Assembly: GCF_006494365.1 (NCBI RefSeq)
Contig: NZ_VHIP01000001.1
Location: 310,001-374,000 of the forward strand
Direction: 5' to 3'
Source: Aestuariibacter sp. GS-14
GTDB lineage: Bacteria; Pseudomonadota; Gammaproteobacteria; Enterobacterales; Alteromonadaceae
Length of the DNA stretch: 64,000 nucleotides
Of the stretch, positions 17,000 to 25,453 are shown one piece after another. The notes below the pieces were generated by a model. That model was not told the origin of the DNA. It saw only the letters and a program-made list of their open reading frames with translations, and made no database searches. The translations under genes were made by a program, and so were the position numbers. How positions within the stretch are numbered: the first letter of the stretch is position 1; every line of letters starts with the position of its first letter.

Positions 17000-18779
17000 G
17001 CACTTTCATTAATCGTTTAAACTCATCATCTGATAATTGCGGTGCCATTCTCTCCAACGGTAATGGCGTGCTTGTGCCATCTTCATTGAACGTTTTGTCT
17101 TGTACAGGAAACACTTCAGAACGGGGGTCAACATAGAGCTCTATGACTTGCGGGCCCATTTTTTGACAACCAGAACTTAACCACTGTTTGATATCCTGCT
17201 CTGAGCGCAAATTCACATAGTCTATGCCGTATGCTGCCGCAATATTTTTGGTTTCCGGTAAGCTTAGGTCTTGCTCACATGTACCCACAAACTTTGACTC
17301 GAAATAGTCTTTCTGGGTCTGCTTTATTGCCTGATATCCATCATTGTTAACCACAACAATTTTGATATTCAGATCGTGGTGCCGAATGGTTTGTAATTCG
17401 TGCACATTAAACTGCAGACTGCCATCACCAATAAAACAAAATACGCGATGTTGTGCCATATTGGCGGAAGTAGCAATCCCTATGGATTCAGGTAGCCCAG
17501 TCCCCATCGCACAAATACTGGTGGTGCAATGCAATTGTTGACTCCGTCTTAATTGCACCGCCTGAAACGTTGAAAACAACACGGTACCACCGCCATCCGC
17601 CACAAAGACATCCTGCTCACCGGCGTAGGCAGATAATTCGCTTATCAGTTTGTAGGATTCAACGAAATTATCAGTCATCCACGGCAGTTTACTGTAGTCG
17701 AGCTCGTTCAGGTATTTGTATTGTTCCACCGTCTCACACCAGTCTTCGATTGGCCCAGCCTCACTGCAGGTAGCCCGTAAATAGATGAGTGCATCACTTA
17801 CAGGTACCGGTACCGACTTTAGTTTTTCCAGCATAGGTTGTGATAACTCATCACAATCGATGTTTACAGAGAACACCTGCGCTTCACGGGCGAAGTTCTC
17901 GGGAATATTACCGATAATGCAAGAGCCCAGACTGGTCCCCATTGCGATGACTAAATCTGCATTCTGAATACAAAAATTAGCGCCTCGCTGACCATAAACC
18001 CCAACCCGACCAAGGCAAAGTGACTGATTATCGGCTTCGATTAGATTAGCCCCTTGCCAACTCGTCACTACGGGTAAAGACAACGTTTTAAGTAAACGAT
18101 TAAGTTCGGTTTTATCCTGGCGACACCCACCGCCCACTAAAAATACCGGACGCTTCGCACTTTTTATTGCCTGAGCTAACTCGATAAGCATACCGTCGGA
18201 TTCAACGTCAGATGTGCACGTTTCAATCTCAACCGCTGATATCAGGCCATTCTCGGGTACATCTCGCCATTGCATATCCAGAGGGATATCAATCCAGACA
18301 GGTCCTGGCCTTCCCTCATGAGCGGCTGCCCAGGCGTCTTCAAGCATCTGGGGGAATTGCGACGGTTCCATTATGGTCTCTGCAAATTTAGTGATGGGTT
18401 TGACTAAATTCGAAATATTAAATTCCTGTAGCGCTCGCTGACGAATATTCTTAAGAGGAGCGGATAACTGCGTTGAGCGAGCCTGCCCGGACACAACGAT
18501 CATTGGCGTAGAATCCTGCCACGCAGCAAGCACGCCTGTTAATGTATTGGTTCCGGCAGGACCTGTCGTTACCACCGTAACAGCGGGTACATCGTTGTAT
18601 TTTGAAGATGCGACAGCCGCCAGTGCAGAGGCTTGCTCGTGGTGATTAAAATACGTTTTGATCTGCGATGACTTGGCCAGAGAATCAAAAATATGGCATG
18701 CAGCGCCGCCTGTAACACCAAAACTGTATCTGACCCCTTTTTTTTCTAAAAAGTGAACAAGATAATCGGTTAACTTCAT
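16989..18779 (-). CDS. Thiamine-diphosphate enzyme, acetolactate-synthase-like
   Basis: 596 residues with the three-domain ThDP fold: a Pyr domain with the catalytic Glu in FNHHEQASALAAVA, a central domain (about 190-330), and a PP domain with GDGSLQFNVHELQTI followed about 26 residues later by NNDGY. The family decarboxylates 2-oxo acids and joins the resulting unit to an acceptor. A relative, YerE, adds a two-carbon unit from pyruvate to a keto-sugar. It is the last gene of the 27-gene run, two bases after an SDR. I infer a carboligase making a branched sugar; true acetolactate synthase is less likely because no small subunit or ilv genes are nearby. Confidence 0.85.
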   Translation of the reverse strand: MKLTDYLVHFLEKKGVRYSFGVTGGAACHIFDSLAKSSQIKTYFNHHEQASALAAVASSKYNDVPAVTVVTTGPAGTNTLTGVLAAWQDSTPMIVVSGQARSTQLSAPLKNIRQRALQEFNISNLVKPITKFAETIMEPSQFPQMLEDAWAAAHEGRPGPVWIDIPLDMQWRDVPENGLISAVEIETCTSDVESDGMLIELAQAIKSAKRPVFLVGGGCRQDKTELNRLLKTLSLPVVTSWQGANLIEADNQSLCLGRVGVYGQRGANFCIQNADLVIAMGTSLGSCIIGNIPENFAREAQVFSVNIDCDELSQPMLEKLKSVPVPVSDALIYLRATCSEAGPIEDWCETVEQYKYLNELDYSKLPWMTDNFVESYKLISELSAYAGEQDVFVADGGGTVLFSTFQAVQLRRSQQLHCTTSICAMGTGLPESIGIATSANMAQHRVFCFIGDGSLQFNVHELQTIRHHDLNIKIVVVNNDGYQAIKQTQKDYFESKFVGTCEQDLSLPETKNIAAAYGIDYVNLRSEQDIKQWLSSGCQKMGPQVIELYVDPRSEVFPVQDKTFNEDGTSTPLPLERMAPQLSDDEFKRLMKVPMV

Positions 18780-18781
18780 GA

Positions 18782-19576
18782 TTAATCCAGGTAATTACTG
18801 TACATGTAATGTTTTGCCTGGCCGGCATCGACAAGAACATTTGATCCATGAAAAAAACTTGCGCGTTTTGAACATTGTAATACCACCTGACACGCCACTT
18901 CTTCAGGTCTGCCAAAACGTCCAATAGGGCATCGATCTTTCAGGTATTTTTGAGCGTGTTCACTGTCTTCTTTATATTTTCCGCCCCAATGTCCATCTTC
19001 TGTAATAATGACGCCAGGTAATACAGCACTCATTACAACATCGTTATTCTCAATTGCCAGAATACGTCCCATTGAACGGGTATAGGCAGACATGGCTGCT
19101 TTCGAAGATGAATAAGTCACAGGGCCACTGTTCTCCAGTGCAGCACCAGCGGAAATATTTACGATACGCCCCCAATCCCGGGCTTTCATTCCGGGTAAAA
19201 ACTTATTATTAATCTCGATAGGCACTTCCAGGTTTAAGCGAAATACCTTTCGCCAATCTTCGATAGCGCAATAGGGATCGGTAATACCCTGCGTCGTTCC
19301 CGCATTGTTTACTACGATATCGACCTGCTCAAACAAACTGATAGCGGCATCGTAAAGCGCATCGATTTCACCAGGAGACACCAGGTCTGTGACTAATCCA
19401 CCGTGACCGCTGCTGATACTATTCAAGGAAGACAATATATCTTCGAGTTTCTTTTCATCTCTTGATGTCACAAAAACACGAGCGCCTTCACTAGCCAGTT
19501 CCAACGCAATGGCTTTGCCAATTCCCGATGCACCACCGGTGACAACCGCGTTTTTACCCTTGAGTCCCAAATCCAT
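18782..19576 (-). CDS. Short-chain dehydrogenase/reductase
   Basis: 264 residues from MDLGLKGKNAVVTGG. The cofactor loop is TGGASGIGKA, the motif NNAG is present, and the catalytic residues are Ser in NISAG and YSSSK. Classical SDRs of this type reduce keto groups with NAD(P)H. The start at 19576 is chosen because the longer frame overlaps the preceding gene and family alignment begins here; the ribosome-binding site is weak. It lies between a C-methyltransferase and the ThDP enzyme and may reduce the keto group left by carboligation. Confidence 0.85.
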   Translation of the reverse strand: MDLGLKGKNAVVTGGASGIGKAIALELASEGARVFVTSRDEKKLEDILSSLNSISSGHGGLVTDLVSPGEIDALYDAAISLFEQVDIVVNNAGTTQGITDPYCAIEDWRKVFRLNLEVPIEINNKFLPGMKARDWGRIVNISAGAALENSGPVTYSSSKAAMSAYTRSMGRILAIENNDVVMSAVLPGVIITEDGHWGGKYKEDSEHAQKYLKDRCPIGRFGRPEEVACQVVLQCSKRASFFHGSNVLVDAGQAKHYMYSNYLD

Positions 19577-19587
19577 AATTTTTCTCG

Positions 19588-20796
19588 CTATATTTCGTAG
19601 GCTACATTGATGATGTTTCTCGGAGTCCACTCAATGGCTTTATTCATCATTTTTAACACATTGGCGCGAGACGATACGGCGGCAAGAATGAGTGCCACGT
19701 TTGAGAAATCAATATCACTGCTACTTTTAATTTTCTTTTGCAGGTGTAAACATTTGGTTTGATGCTTGGTTTCATCATCATCAATAATAAAGGACAGTAG
19801 TTCTAAAGCAGGAATATGGTAGGCATAAACGCTCAGCATCAACCCCGCGCCAAAGCCGACTAATGGCCCAAGACCTGCCTGTTGTTCCAGACAATCCTGA
19901 GCAACCTTCATGCGCTGTAAAAACACATCCCGGGCATGGCTTATCTCAGCCAGATTTACCTGCTTATCACTGAGTGTTGCCTTACCCTTTTTAAACGCAA
20001 ATAAACCGACGCCCCAGTGAAAATGATTTATATCGAAGTATTCAAGTGAGCAGTTCAGTCTTTGTAACATCACTTCAAACGAATGACGGCTGTAGTAGTT
20101 TAAATGCTGATGGAAAACCTGATCGAACCGACGCCCTGAGCAAATGGTTTCCATGATAGGTACCTGTACCAGGAACAAGGTGTCGTCGTTGCCTTTCTCA
20201 ACCAATTTTTCGATAAAGCTAAAAGGCTCTACAACATGCTCCAGAACGTCTTTACAAATAACGACGTCAGGGGTGTTTTCCAAACAAACATTTTCAAAGA
20301 AGTCAGCAACTACATGACAATTGTCGGGCAAGTCAGTGGTATCAAGCTTTCCAAGCACAGGGTCAATGCCTGTGTAGCTGGTAAAGTGATCTTTCATATA
20401 CTGGATCATATACAAATCATTGCATCCGACTTCCAGCACATTGCCCATCGAATCATTATTGATAACTTTACCTGCAAACTCCAAAAACGTTTCGTAGGAC
20501 TTCCGGGCGCTGTAGCTTTGCGAGCTACGAAAAATATAATCGCTCCCTTCACCGTATACGAGCTTTTGGTCAACCACGTTTTTCAGCTGACAATGCGTGC
20601 AACTTTCACAGTATTGCAGCACTAAATCAGAACGAGCATAAGTCTCAGGCACATAGCTATCACTGGGAATATAGACTTCAGTAAAGGGAAAGTCTGCCCA
20701 GCTTACTACTTCGGTTAATGCGTCGGAGTTACAAATCTCACATGTATGCCTTACCTTATCCAGTGTGATATGTTCATAATTTTTATAATTACTCAT
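19588..20796 (-). CDS. SAM-dependent sugar C-methyltransferase
   Basis: 402 residues. The N-terminal zinc-binding domain has CEICNSD and, about 50 residues later, CESCTHCQ, the cysteine pattern of the Methyltransf_13 family. The central Rossmann domain has VLEVGCNDLYMIQYM for SAM binding and VICKDVLEHV. The C-terminal domain resembles Methyltransf_14, a second Rossmann-like part. Relatives such as TylCIII/NovU add a methyl branch to keto-sugars. The ATG at 20796 overlaps the aldolase gene by eight bases. It points to a C-methyl-branched sugar as a product. Confidence 0.85.
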   Translation of the reverse strand: MSNYKNYEHITLDKVRHTCEICNSDALTEVVSWADFPFTEVYIPSDSYVPETYARSDLVLQYCESCTHCQLKNVVDQKLVYGEGSDYIFRSSQSYSARKSYETFLEFAGKVINNDSMGNVLEVGCNDLYMIQYMKDHFTSYTGIDPVLGKLDTTDLPDNCHVVADFFENVCLENTPDVVICKDVLEHVVEPFSFIEKLVEKGNDDTLFLVQVPIMETICSGRRFDQVFHQHLNYYSRHSFEVMLQRLNCSLEYFDINHFHWGVGLFAFKKGKATLSDKQVNLAEISHARDVFLQRMKVAQDCLEQQAGLGPLVGFGAGLMLSVYAYHIPALELLSFIIDDDETKHQTKCLHLQKKIKSSSDIDFSNVALILAAVSSRANVLKMMNKAIEWTPRNIINVAYEI

Positions 20797-21808
20797 TGGC
20801 AACTCGTTTTTGTAAGTTAACGGCGATCTCGTAAATGAGGTCTTCCTGCCCCGCCACTGCTTTTCGATTAGACAGCTCCTGGCAAATTTCTTCTACTGAT
20901 ACGCCAAATCTTGCAGACGCAGAAAGTATGTGTTTTTGGAACGCACCACATATGCCGTAGAAGCCACTAATGACACCGCTCTCAGTTATGCAAGGCAAGG
21001 TCTCGATAAAGGTGGCTTCTGCATAAGCGCCCGCCTGAAGCAGTTTCATTAAATCGACATTTGTCGAGAATTGTTCCTTATGCAATGCAGCAACCATCGT
21101 CTCGATAGGCGTATTACCCGCCCCAGCGCCAAACCCTCTGGCTGTCCCGTCTACGATTTTCGCGCCACACTTCGCCGCAATCACGGAATTAGCCACAGAC
21201 AAACTCAGGTTATTATGACCGTGAAATCCGACATCGATATTAAGTCCTTCCACCAGCGTTGAGATCTTGTCCGTCGTTTCCGACATAGAATATGCCCCGG
21301 CTGAATCCATCAACGTTACGCTGCTCGCGCCATAATCCTGAAGCTTCAATGCCTGGTCTAACAAGGTCTCTGCGCTCACCATGTGAGACATGATCAGGCT
21401 GGTCATTGCCGTTGCACCTTGTTTACGTACGAACTGAATATGCCTTTTGGATAAATCCGCTTCAGTACAATGCGTACCAAACCGAAAAACACTGATTCCT
21501 TGTTCGATGGCCGGAGCAATATCTCTTTCTACAGTGGCAAACCCTGGGATCACAAAATTACAAATTTTGATGCGTTTTGCCGCATCTAGTGCTGCACGAT
21601 TAAGGCAGGCATCTGAGAACTTACTGAAACCCACTTGCGCACTTGATGCTCCCAATCCCAGGCCATGCCCGACTTCGGCAATATCCACACCTGCTGCATC
21701 AATCAGTTGTACATATCTGGCCACACTTTCTGGTGTCAGTGAGTGTCCGATAGCGTGACTGCCGTCTCTTAACGACGGGTCAAGTATGGTAATCTGTTGA
21801 CTAGGCAT
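20789..21808 (-). CDS. 4-hydroxy-2-oxovalerate aldolase family (DmpG/MhpE)
   Basis: 339 residues from MPSQQITILDPSLRDGSHA. The LRDG motif and FHGHNNLSLSVAN carry the metal ligands of the HMGL-like TIM barrel, and the C-terminal YGICGAFQKHI region is the communication domain that binds the partner dehydrogenase. These aldolases interconvert 4-hydroxy-2-oxo acids with pyruvate and an aldehyde. The start at 21808 overlaps the dehydrogenase stop by eight bases. The pair normally ends meta-cleavage of aromatics, but none of those genes is here, so a synthetic use in glycan or acyl-group formation is inferred. Confidence 0.88.
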   Translation of the reverse strand: MPSQQITILDPSLRDGSHAIGHSLTPESVARYVQLIDAAGVDIAEVGHGLGLGASSAQVGFSKFSDACLNRAALDAAKRIKICNFVIPGFATVERDIAPAIEQGISVFRFGTHCTEADLSKRHIQFVRKQGATAMTSLIMSHMVSAETLLDQALKLQDYGASSVTLMDSAGAYSMSETTDKISTLVEGLNIDVGFHGHNNLSLSVANSVIAAKCGAKIVDGTARGFGAGAGNTPIETMVAALHKEQFSTNVDLMKLLQAGAYAEATFIETLPCITESGVISGFYGICGAFQKHILSASARFGVSVEEICQELSNRKAVAGQEDLIYEIAVNLQKRVANE

Positions 21809-22685
21809 TGGCAGCTCGCTTAACGACTTGATTCGTAGATTGAGCAACAGCAATGGCTGCAGCCGTAATAATATCCAGATTTCCGGCGTATCGAGGCAAG
21901 TAGTCACCAATCCCTAGCACCTCAATACTCACCATCAAGTTCTTCCCGTCATAAACCGGCTGCATCGTGATTCGATAACCAGGCACATACTGGCTTACAG
22001 ACGCAGCCAGCTCATTGACAGAACGGGTGATTTTTTCTTTATCGTGTTCACTGAACGCGTTACGCGAGGAGGCAAATACCGTTGATTTCATGTTGATACA
22101 CGGCTCCGCCGGATTCAAAATCAATATGGCTTTCGCGTCTTTCACCCCGGTTAACCGCTTCAGTACAGACTCAGTGGTGGTGATATAGTCATCAAGATTG
22201 TCTCGAGTAGCAGGCCCTGCGCTTTTTGAAGCAATGGTATTTACCACTTCAAAATAATCCAGATCAGGAATAGCCTGTTTCAGAGCGTAAGCAATAGGAA
22301 TAGCTCCCTGTCCACCGCACGTCACTAAACTTAAATTTTGAGCACAATGCACGTCTTGCAGGTTAACAGAGGGAATAATTGGAATGCCGATGTTCGACGG
22401 TGTCAGGTCAACCACTTTGACATGGGATTTCTTAAGGGATTCCCAATGAGAGCGATGTGCGTCAGCACCTGTACAATCGAATACTACATCCAGTGTATTA
22501 AGTATTTTTAACACACCGTTGATGCCATCCGTGGATACAGTGATTCCGTGCTTTGAAGCAATAGCCAAACCCGGGCTGTCTTTTCTTCTGCCGGCAAATA
22601 GTTTGCAATGCATCCCATCAGTCCTGAGTACTTTGAGAAGCAAATCGGTGCCAATGTTTCCTGAACCTATAATTGCTATATTCAT
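21801..22685 (-). CDS. Acetaldehyde dehydrogenase, acylating (DmpF/MhpF family)
   Basis: 294 residues. It begins MNIAIIGSGNIGTDLL, an NAD-binding loop, and carries the active-site Cys in LVTCGGQGAIPIAYAL. The enzyme interconverts an aldehyde, NAD and CoA with acyl-CoA, and in the family channels the aldehyde directly from the aldolase encoded next. The ATG at 22685 is preferred over an upstream in-frame start at 22718. An 80-base gap after the E1-beta gene is the largest in the downstream half of the operon and could hold an internal promoter, though none is convincing. Confidence 0.88.
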   Translation of the reverse strand: MNIAIIGSGNIGTDLLLKVLRTDGMHCKLFAGRRKDSPGLAIASKHGITVSTDGINGVLKILNTLDVVFDCTGADAHRSHWESLKKSHVKVVDLTPSNIGIPIIPSVNLQDVHCAQNLSLVTCGGQGAIPIAYALKQAIPDLDYFEVVNTIASKSAGPATRDNLDDYITTTESVLKRLTGVKDAKAILILNPAEPCINMKSTVFASSRNAFSEHDKEKITRSVNELAASVSQYVPGYRITMQPVYDGKNLMVSIEVLGIGDYLPRYAGNLDIITAAAIAVAQSTNQVVKRAANA

Positions 22686-22765
22686 ATTTCTATCGCTGTT
22701 TTGTAAGGCCCAACTCAAACACTACCTGTGCTTGTATAGTAAAACATATCGTTATCTGTGCTTAA

Positions 22766-23827
22766 CTAAAAAGGCCCTTTAAACCACTCACCAGGCACGT
22801 CATGTGGTCTGGTCCGGTCATTTCCAATATTCTGATAAACACTCTTTGGTATTTCACGCTGTAATGACGACATTACCATCTTTGTAATGCTATCGGCTGT
22901 TGGGTAAAAATGTTTAGTCAGCGCAATACTGGTGGGTTCCGGGTAGTCCGGTAAGCCCATTCTGATTGGTACCTGTTTTAGTGAGCCAAAGCATTTCTCT
23001 GTTACACTGCACATTATTTCGGAAGCAACAGAAAACGACGTATGTGCACTGTCACAAATAATGACACGTCCGGTTTTTGATACTGAATCGTAAACCGGCT
23101 GCCAGGTTGCAGGTTCTAGCTCAGAAGTTTCAACCACGTCGGTCTCAACTCCGAGCGCTGACAGCTGTTTCGCTGCTACCAACGCCTCCAGTACCATGTA
23201 GCTATTCGCCACTATGGTAAAATCAGTTCCCGTTCTGTGAATCCTTACTGACTGTGGCTTTGCTGTAATATCACCAATCCTTGCCTGCTCGCACTGCTGC
23301 TGATGCAACCAGCGATGCTCGATAAAGATCACCGGACTGTCATCCATAATGGCAGAATACAGCTGATTAGCTACTGCATCCGTTGTACTGGGAACGATCA
23401 CTTTCAAGCCAGGAATATGCGCAAACCACGACTGTAAATTCTGCGCATGGGTGGGCCCCTGCCCCCAGCCGCGGCCAATAATCAGCCTGATAGTCAAAGG
23501 GACTTTCATCTGTCCGTTGAACATGTAATGCCATTTTGCGGCGTTGTTGACCAACTGATCCATGGCCAGTAAAAAGAAATCCAGGCGTTGGTGTGTCATT
23601 AACACCCTGCTGCCAGCTAACGCAGCACCAACAGCAATACCGGTCATGCCATTTTCGGCAGTAGGCATATCAAATGCCCGCTGTTCACCAAAGGCTTCAC
23701 CCAAACCGGAAGTTGTGCCGAAAATCCCTTTTGGATCGGTGAGGCCTAATCCAAAAACCAGCATACCCGGGTCGGCCTTCATGGCTTCATGCTGAGCACG
23801 ATTGACCTGCTCGGCGAAGGTCGTCAT
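22766..23827 (-). CDS. 2-oxo acid dehydrogenase E1 beta-like (transketolase family)
   Basis: 353 residues. The pyrimidine-binding domain has the catalytic Glu region DMPTAENGMTGIAVGAAL and RGWGQGPTHAQNLQSW, and the C-terminal transketolase_C domain has GRVIICDSAHTSFSVASEI. It pairs with the alpha subunit encoded just upstream. The start at 23827 (AAGG just ahead) gives the normal E1-beta N-terminus; in-frame starts at 23842 and 23848 overlap the alpha gene. No lipoyl E2 or E3 gene is nearby, so it may borrow the housekeeping E2 or work as a carboligase. Confidence 0.83.
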   Translation of the reverse strand: MTTFAEQVNRAQHEAMKADPGMLVFGLGLTDPKGIFGTTSGLGEAFGEQRAFDMPTAENGMTGIAVGAALAGSRVLMTHQRLDFFLLAMDQLVNNAAKWHYMFNGQMKVPLTIRLIIGRGWGQGPTHAQNLQSWFAHIPGLKVIVPSTTDAVANQLYSAIMDDSPVIFIEHRWLHQQQCEQARIGDITAKPQSVRIHRTGTDFTIVANSYMVLEALVAAKQLSALGVETDVVETSELEPATWQPVYDSVSKTGRVIICDSAHTSFSVASEIMCSVTEKCFGSLKQVPIRMGLPDYPEPTSIALTKHFYPTADSITKMVMSSLQREIPKSVYQNIGNDRTRPHDVPGEWFKGPF

Positions 23828-23831
23828 AGCC

Positions 23832-24791
23832 TTATTCTGCATAAACATACTGCCCGTTGTTAGCTGGATCGGGAAACGGCGCTGCTAACGCGCTGTCAAA
23901 CGCATATTCAATCTCGCGTTGCACTTGGTTTTCCAAGTCTTCAAATTCTGCTTGTGAAAGCCCTTGTGCAGACAATGCATCAGCCAATACTTTAACCGGA
24001 TCCCGCGACAACCAGTGTTGTACTTCCTCCTCGGGACGGTAACCTAAATCATCGTCGAAGTTGGGGCCACAATGTTCGCGGTGTCGGTAAGTATGACATT
24101 CGATTAGTGCAGGGCCGTTTCCGGCACGAATGCCGTCAATTAACTGTGCACTCACCGACGCCACTTGCTCGACATCATTCCCGTCGACATCAACGGCGTT
24201 CAGCCCGATTGCTTTTGCTAATTCAACAATAGAACGGTTTGGGGGTTGTCTGACAGACATAGGGCTATACACGGAGTAGCGGTTATTTTCACACACAAAC
24301 AGCACTGGCAGTTTCCGCAATGCTGCGAAATTGGCAGATTCGTAAAACGCGCCTTCTTCGGTAGCCCCTTCACCAAAGTAGCTCACCGACATTTCATTCA
24401 GGCACTGGACCTGCTGATGCAACGCATTTCCCACTGCCAGGGGAATACTGTTCCCCACGATTGCGGTACTGGCCACAAAGCCAGCGGCTAAGTCACTTAG
24501 GTGCATAGAGCCACCACGGCCACCCGTGCACCCTGTTTCCTTGCCATACAATTCAGCAATAAGTCGCTCGAGTGACCCACCTTTAGCGAGGTAATGCGCA
24601 TGAGCGCGATGAGAACTGTACACTTTGTCGGCAGTAGTCAGGTTAGCGGATATCCCTACAGCAACGGCTTCTTGTCCTATCGACAAATGGGTAGGACAAC
24701 GCATTTGCTGTTCACTGTATCGCGCCGCAATGGCTTCTTCGATTCGCCGAATACGCAATACCTGCTGATAGTACTTGAGTAATGCACTCAT
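23832..24791 (-). CDS. 2-oxo acid dehydrogenase E1 alpha-like
   Basis: 319 residues. The ThDP/Mg site is FGEGATEEGAFYESANF followed by ENNRYSVYSP, and the phosphorylation-loop-like region contains TYRHREHCG. The overall pattern MRCPTHLSIGQEAVAVG, YRAHAHYLA-like and GRGGSMH is that of pyruvate/acetoin dehydrogenase E1 alpha. The start overlaps the methyltransferase stop by four bases. With E1 beta it should decarboxylate a 2-oxo acid; the neighbouring aldolase would make such an acid, so a short pathway is plausible. Confidence 0.85.
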   Translation of the reverse strand: MSALLKYYQQVLRIRRIEEAIAARYSEQQMRCPTHLSIGQEAVAVGISANLTTADKVYSSHRAHAHYLAKGGSLERLIAELYGKETGCTGGRGGSMHLSDLAAGFVASTAIVGNSIPLAVGNALHQQVQCLNEMSVSYFGEGATEEGAFYESANFAALRKLPVLFVCENNRYSVYSPMSVRQPPNRSIVELAKAIGLNAVDVDGNDVEQVASVSAQLIDGIRAGNGPALIECHTYRHREHCGPNFDDDLGYRPEEEVQHWLSRDPVKVLADALSAQGLSQAEFEDLENQVQREIEYAFDSALAAPFPDPANNGQYVYAE

Positions 24792-25441
24792 GGGATAAAC
24801 CAGAAGTAATCGCCGGTGTAGCCGACTTCGTTAAAAAAGGCTTTCCACTCATCAACGTGCATAATCGTCTTAGCGGTGAGGTTCCATTCGTACATACGCG
24901 CTTCTTCTTCAGCATTGCGATAGGCATCAACGGTAATGAAGGCGTTGCCACGCGATACGCGCATTATTTCCTGTAGGGCCTTCCCACACTCTTCTCTTTC
25001 GAGGTTGTGTACGGTATTAACACTCATCACCAAATCAAAGCTGTCGTCGTCGAAAGGTAAGTTAGTCGCACACCCCACCTGCATGTTAGCGGCCACTTCG
25101 GGTTTTGCATTGGCGATGGCGTATTCGGATATATCAATACCCTTGCCAGTGATACCTGGAATAATTTGTTCCAGATCGTAAAGAAAGAATCCTTTGGCAC
25201 AACCCACGTCCAGTACAGCACTTTCAGCACTTAAGCCGTATTGAGCCCGAAGATCAGGGATAACCGGTTGCCAAAACCGGGCATTGTAGCTAAATCCGCC
25301 ATAGCCAAACTGGCGATCGCCATCGAAAAATTCGGCACCAAACTGGCGGGCAATGGCACGAACTTCTGGTGTTTTCTCTTCGCTTCGGGCCTGCGTGTTG
25401 CGCTTGGTTTTTGGATAATTTCTTAGCAGGTCGATTTCCAT
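24788..25441 (-). CDS. Class I SAM-dependent methyltransferase
   Basis: 217 residues with a Methyltransf_11/25-type Rossmann core. SAM motif I is AVLDVGCAKGFFLYDL, followed by GIDISEYAI and LPFDDDSFDLVMSVNTVHNL. It ends GYTGDYFWFIP. It overlaps the E1-alpha gene by four bases. Its target is probably a sugar hydroxyl or an acid in the second glycan pathway; sequence does not distinguish O- from N-methylation. Confidence 0.8.
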   Translation of the reverse strand: MEIDLLRNYPKTKRNTQARSEEKTPEVRAIARQFGAEFFDGDRQFGYGGFSYNARFWQPVIPDLRAQYGLSAESAVLDVGCAKGFFLYDLEQIIPGITGKGIDISEYAIANAKPEVAANMQVGCATNLPFDDDSFDLVMSVNTVHNLEREECGKALQEIMRVSRGNAFITVDAYRNAEEEARMYEWNLTAKTIMHVDEWKAFFNEVGYTGDYFWFIP

Positions 25442-25453
25442 GTAACTGATTTC

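Noticed and set aside
16989-18779. Branched-chain amino acid synthesis (ilv) gene
   Set aside because: No regulatory subunit or other ilv gene is adjacent, and the neighbours are sugar-modifying enzymes.
20789-22685. Aromatic meta-cleavage pathway
   Set aside because: Only the last two enzymes are present, without dioxygenase, hydrolase or hydratase genes, and they overlap sugar-modifying genes.
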